A DNA stretch of 6,888 nucleotides, from the NCBI GenBank assembly GCA_030604345.1, contig JAUVWB010000081.1:1-6888 (forward strand). The letters run 5' to 3'. The notes under the pieces were generated by a model. That model ran no database searches. It worked only from the letters and a program-made list of their open reading frames with translations, and had not been told where the DNA came from. Every line of letters starts with the position of its first letter. Position 1 is the stretch's first letter. The stretch is from Desulfofustis sp. Its GTDB lineage: Bacteria > Desulfobacterota > Desulfobulbia > Desulfobulbales > Desulfocapsaceae. This document shows positions 5,737 to 6,888 of the stretch, piece by piece. The position numbers and the translations under genes were made by a program.

Positions 5737-6888
5737 GAATAGAAAGACCTCTATCAAACCGTTCTCTTCAAGGACCTCACCGGGTTCAAGAACGATATAA
5801 CCATCGGCATGCACTATCGAACTGAGCATATGTGAGCCCTGTCTTTCCATTTCGCGAATCAGGGCCAGTTCGTTGGGTCGTTCCTCAACAGTCACCCGGA
5901 TGAAATTGGTCCTTTTGCCTTTGTTGACGACGCGCCGGGGAGAACACGCCGTCAGGGACCGGGCAACCGAAGCGGTTCCCTGCAACGCCGCCAGAACCGG
6001 TCGCACATAGTTGCTGAAACACATGAAGGCCGACACGGGGTTGCCGGGCAGTCCAAACAACAGGGTATCGCCGCGGCGGCAGGCGAGCAGGGGCTTGCCT
6101 GGTTTCTGTTTGATCTTCCAGAACAATTGGCTGAATCCGGCGGCCGTTGCCGCCTCCTTCACATGATCATGCTGCCCGACAGAGACCCCGCCGGAGCAGA
6201 GAATCACCGCATCTTCAGCGGTAACCGACTGATTGATACCGTCAATGGTATCGGCAAGGTTATCGGCAACATGGATCACCGAACGCAGGGTTGCCCCGGC
6301 GTCCTTGACGGCGCTGGCCAGCATGATGGAATTTGAATCCCGAATCTGGTAGGGTTTGATGGCAGCGTCTTCGGGTCTCGCCAATTCAGTCCCGGTGATC
6401 AACAGCGACACGCGCGGGTGGACATAAACCGGGACACCACAGATCCCGAAAGCGGCCAGCAGGGCCAGCTCCCGGGCGCCCAATCGACTACCCCGGCGCA
6501 GCAACAGGTCGCCGGCCTGGAACTCCTCACCCTGCCGGCGAACGTCCTGACCGATCGTCCCCGCAGCAAGGATCTCCCCCCCGTCTTCGTTCTCTCTGGT
6601 GTCCTCCCGCCGTATCACCGTGTCGGCACCGTCCGGAATCACAGCGCCGGTGCTGATTCTCACCGCGGTCCCCGCCTCAACCGGGCCGAAAAAAGGAATG
6701 CCGGCCTGGCTCTCGCCGATAACCCGCAGCTTCACCGGCTGCTCCCTGGTGGCTGCGCAACAATCGCCCCAGCGCACGGCAAAACCGTCCATGGCCGAAC
6801 TGGTGAAACGCGGTGCCGGCTCGGGGGCATGCACATCTTCACTGAGATAGCAGCCGTAGGCCTGTTCCAGCGTCGCTGTTTCCCGCCG
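5734..6888 (-). CDS. moeA: Molybdopterin molybdotransferase MoeA (N-terminus off right edge)
   Basis: MoeA inserts molybdate into adenylylated molybdopterin, the last common step of molybdenum-cofactor synthesis, in the cytoplasm. The window holds the C-terminal 384 residues; the frame is open to the edge. A GTG at 6832-6834 could be read as a start, but the upstream codons RRETATLEQAYGCYLSEDVH continue the family sequence, so the gene begins outside. Counted from the first residue present: SAMDG at 31-35, ISTGAVIPDGAD near 78-89, LITGTEL at 163-169, RDSNS at 183-187, SGGVSVGQHD at 232-241, KQKPGKP at 260-266, and LPGNPVSAF at 280-288. These are the molybdate and molybdopterin-binding motifs, all intact. 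Domain IV follows, with RQGSHMLSS and HADGYIVLEPGE. MoeA supports enzymes such as formate dehydrogenase or nitrate reductase. It is first in a pair with the MOSC gene. Confidence 0.96.
   Translation of the reverse strand, partial: RRETATLEQAYGCYLSEDVHAPEPAPRFTSSAMDGFAVRWGDCCAATREQPVKLRVIGESQAGIPFFGPVEAGTAVRISTGAVIPDGADTVIRREDTRENEDGGEILAAGTIGQDVRRQGEEFQAGDLLLRRGSRLGARELALLAAFGICGVPVYVHPRVSLLITGTELARPEDAAIKPYQIRDSNSIMLASAVKDAGATLRSVIHVADNLADTIDGINQSVTAEDAVILCSGGVSVGQHDHVKEAATAAGFSQLFWKIKQKPGKPLLACRRGDTLLFGLPGNPVSAFMCFSNYVRPVLAALQGTASVARSLTACSPRRVVNKGKRTNFIRVTVEERPNELALIREMERQGSHMLSSIVHADGYIVLEPGEVLEENGLIEVFLF

Noticed and set aside
6832..6834. GTG as the start of MoeA
   Set aside because: The frame remains open upstream to the window edge and the extra residues match the MoeA N-terminal domain, so the true start is outside the window.
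1..6888. tRNA genes, CRISPR repeats, transposase genes or phage genes
   Set aside because: None could be recognised on reading both strands; no cloverleaf, regularly spaced repeat or mobile-element protein is present.

Overview
The window looks like ordinary chromosomal DNA, moderately GC-rich, from an anaerobic or microaerophilic Gram-negative bacterium. The BipA, rubrerythrin, MoeA and MOSC sequences read like those of Desulfobacterota (former Deltaproteobacteria), possibly the Desulfobulbales. That placement is from memory of the families, not from a search. I saw no phage, insertion sequence, CRISPR array, tRNA or rRNA.

Layout, left to right. (1) 1-320, minus: the N-terminal 106 codons of the translational GTPase TypA/BipA, running off the left edge. 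(2) 321-728: about 400 bases with no convincing gene but two mutually exclusive GC-rich hairpins that would lie in a bipA leader. (3) 729-2077, minus: an XPB/UvsW-like SF2 helicase of about 449 residues, split by an apparent one-base loss near 1836-1838. (4) 2078-2283: a divergent promoter region. (5) 2284-2907, plus: an exported protein of unknown function. (6) 2908-3206: an intergenic region with a strong Fur/PerR-type operator before the next gene. (7) 3207-3734, plus: a complete rubrerythrin, followed by a long GC-rich hairpin. (8) 3977-5263, plus: a two-TM sensor protein with an HD-GYP domain that has lost part of its metal site. (9) 5285-5722 and 5734-6888, minus: a MOSC protein directly downstream of moeA, which runs off the right edge.

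How the genes fit together: moeA and the MOSC gene form a molybdenum-cofactor operon on the minus strand, converging tail to tail with the HD-GYP gene. Rubrerythrin appears to be its own unit, under metal- or peroxide-responsive control. The helicase and the exported protein are divergent neighbours with no evident functional link.

The best leads are the helicase frameshift, the degenerate HD-GYP site and the nested palindromes in front of rubrerythrin. I found no clearly new multi-gene system here.
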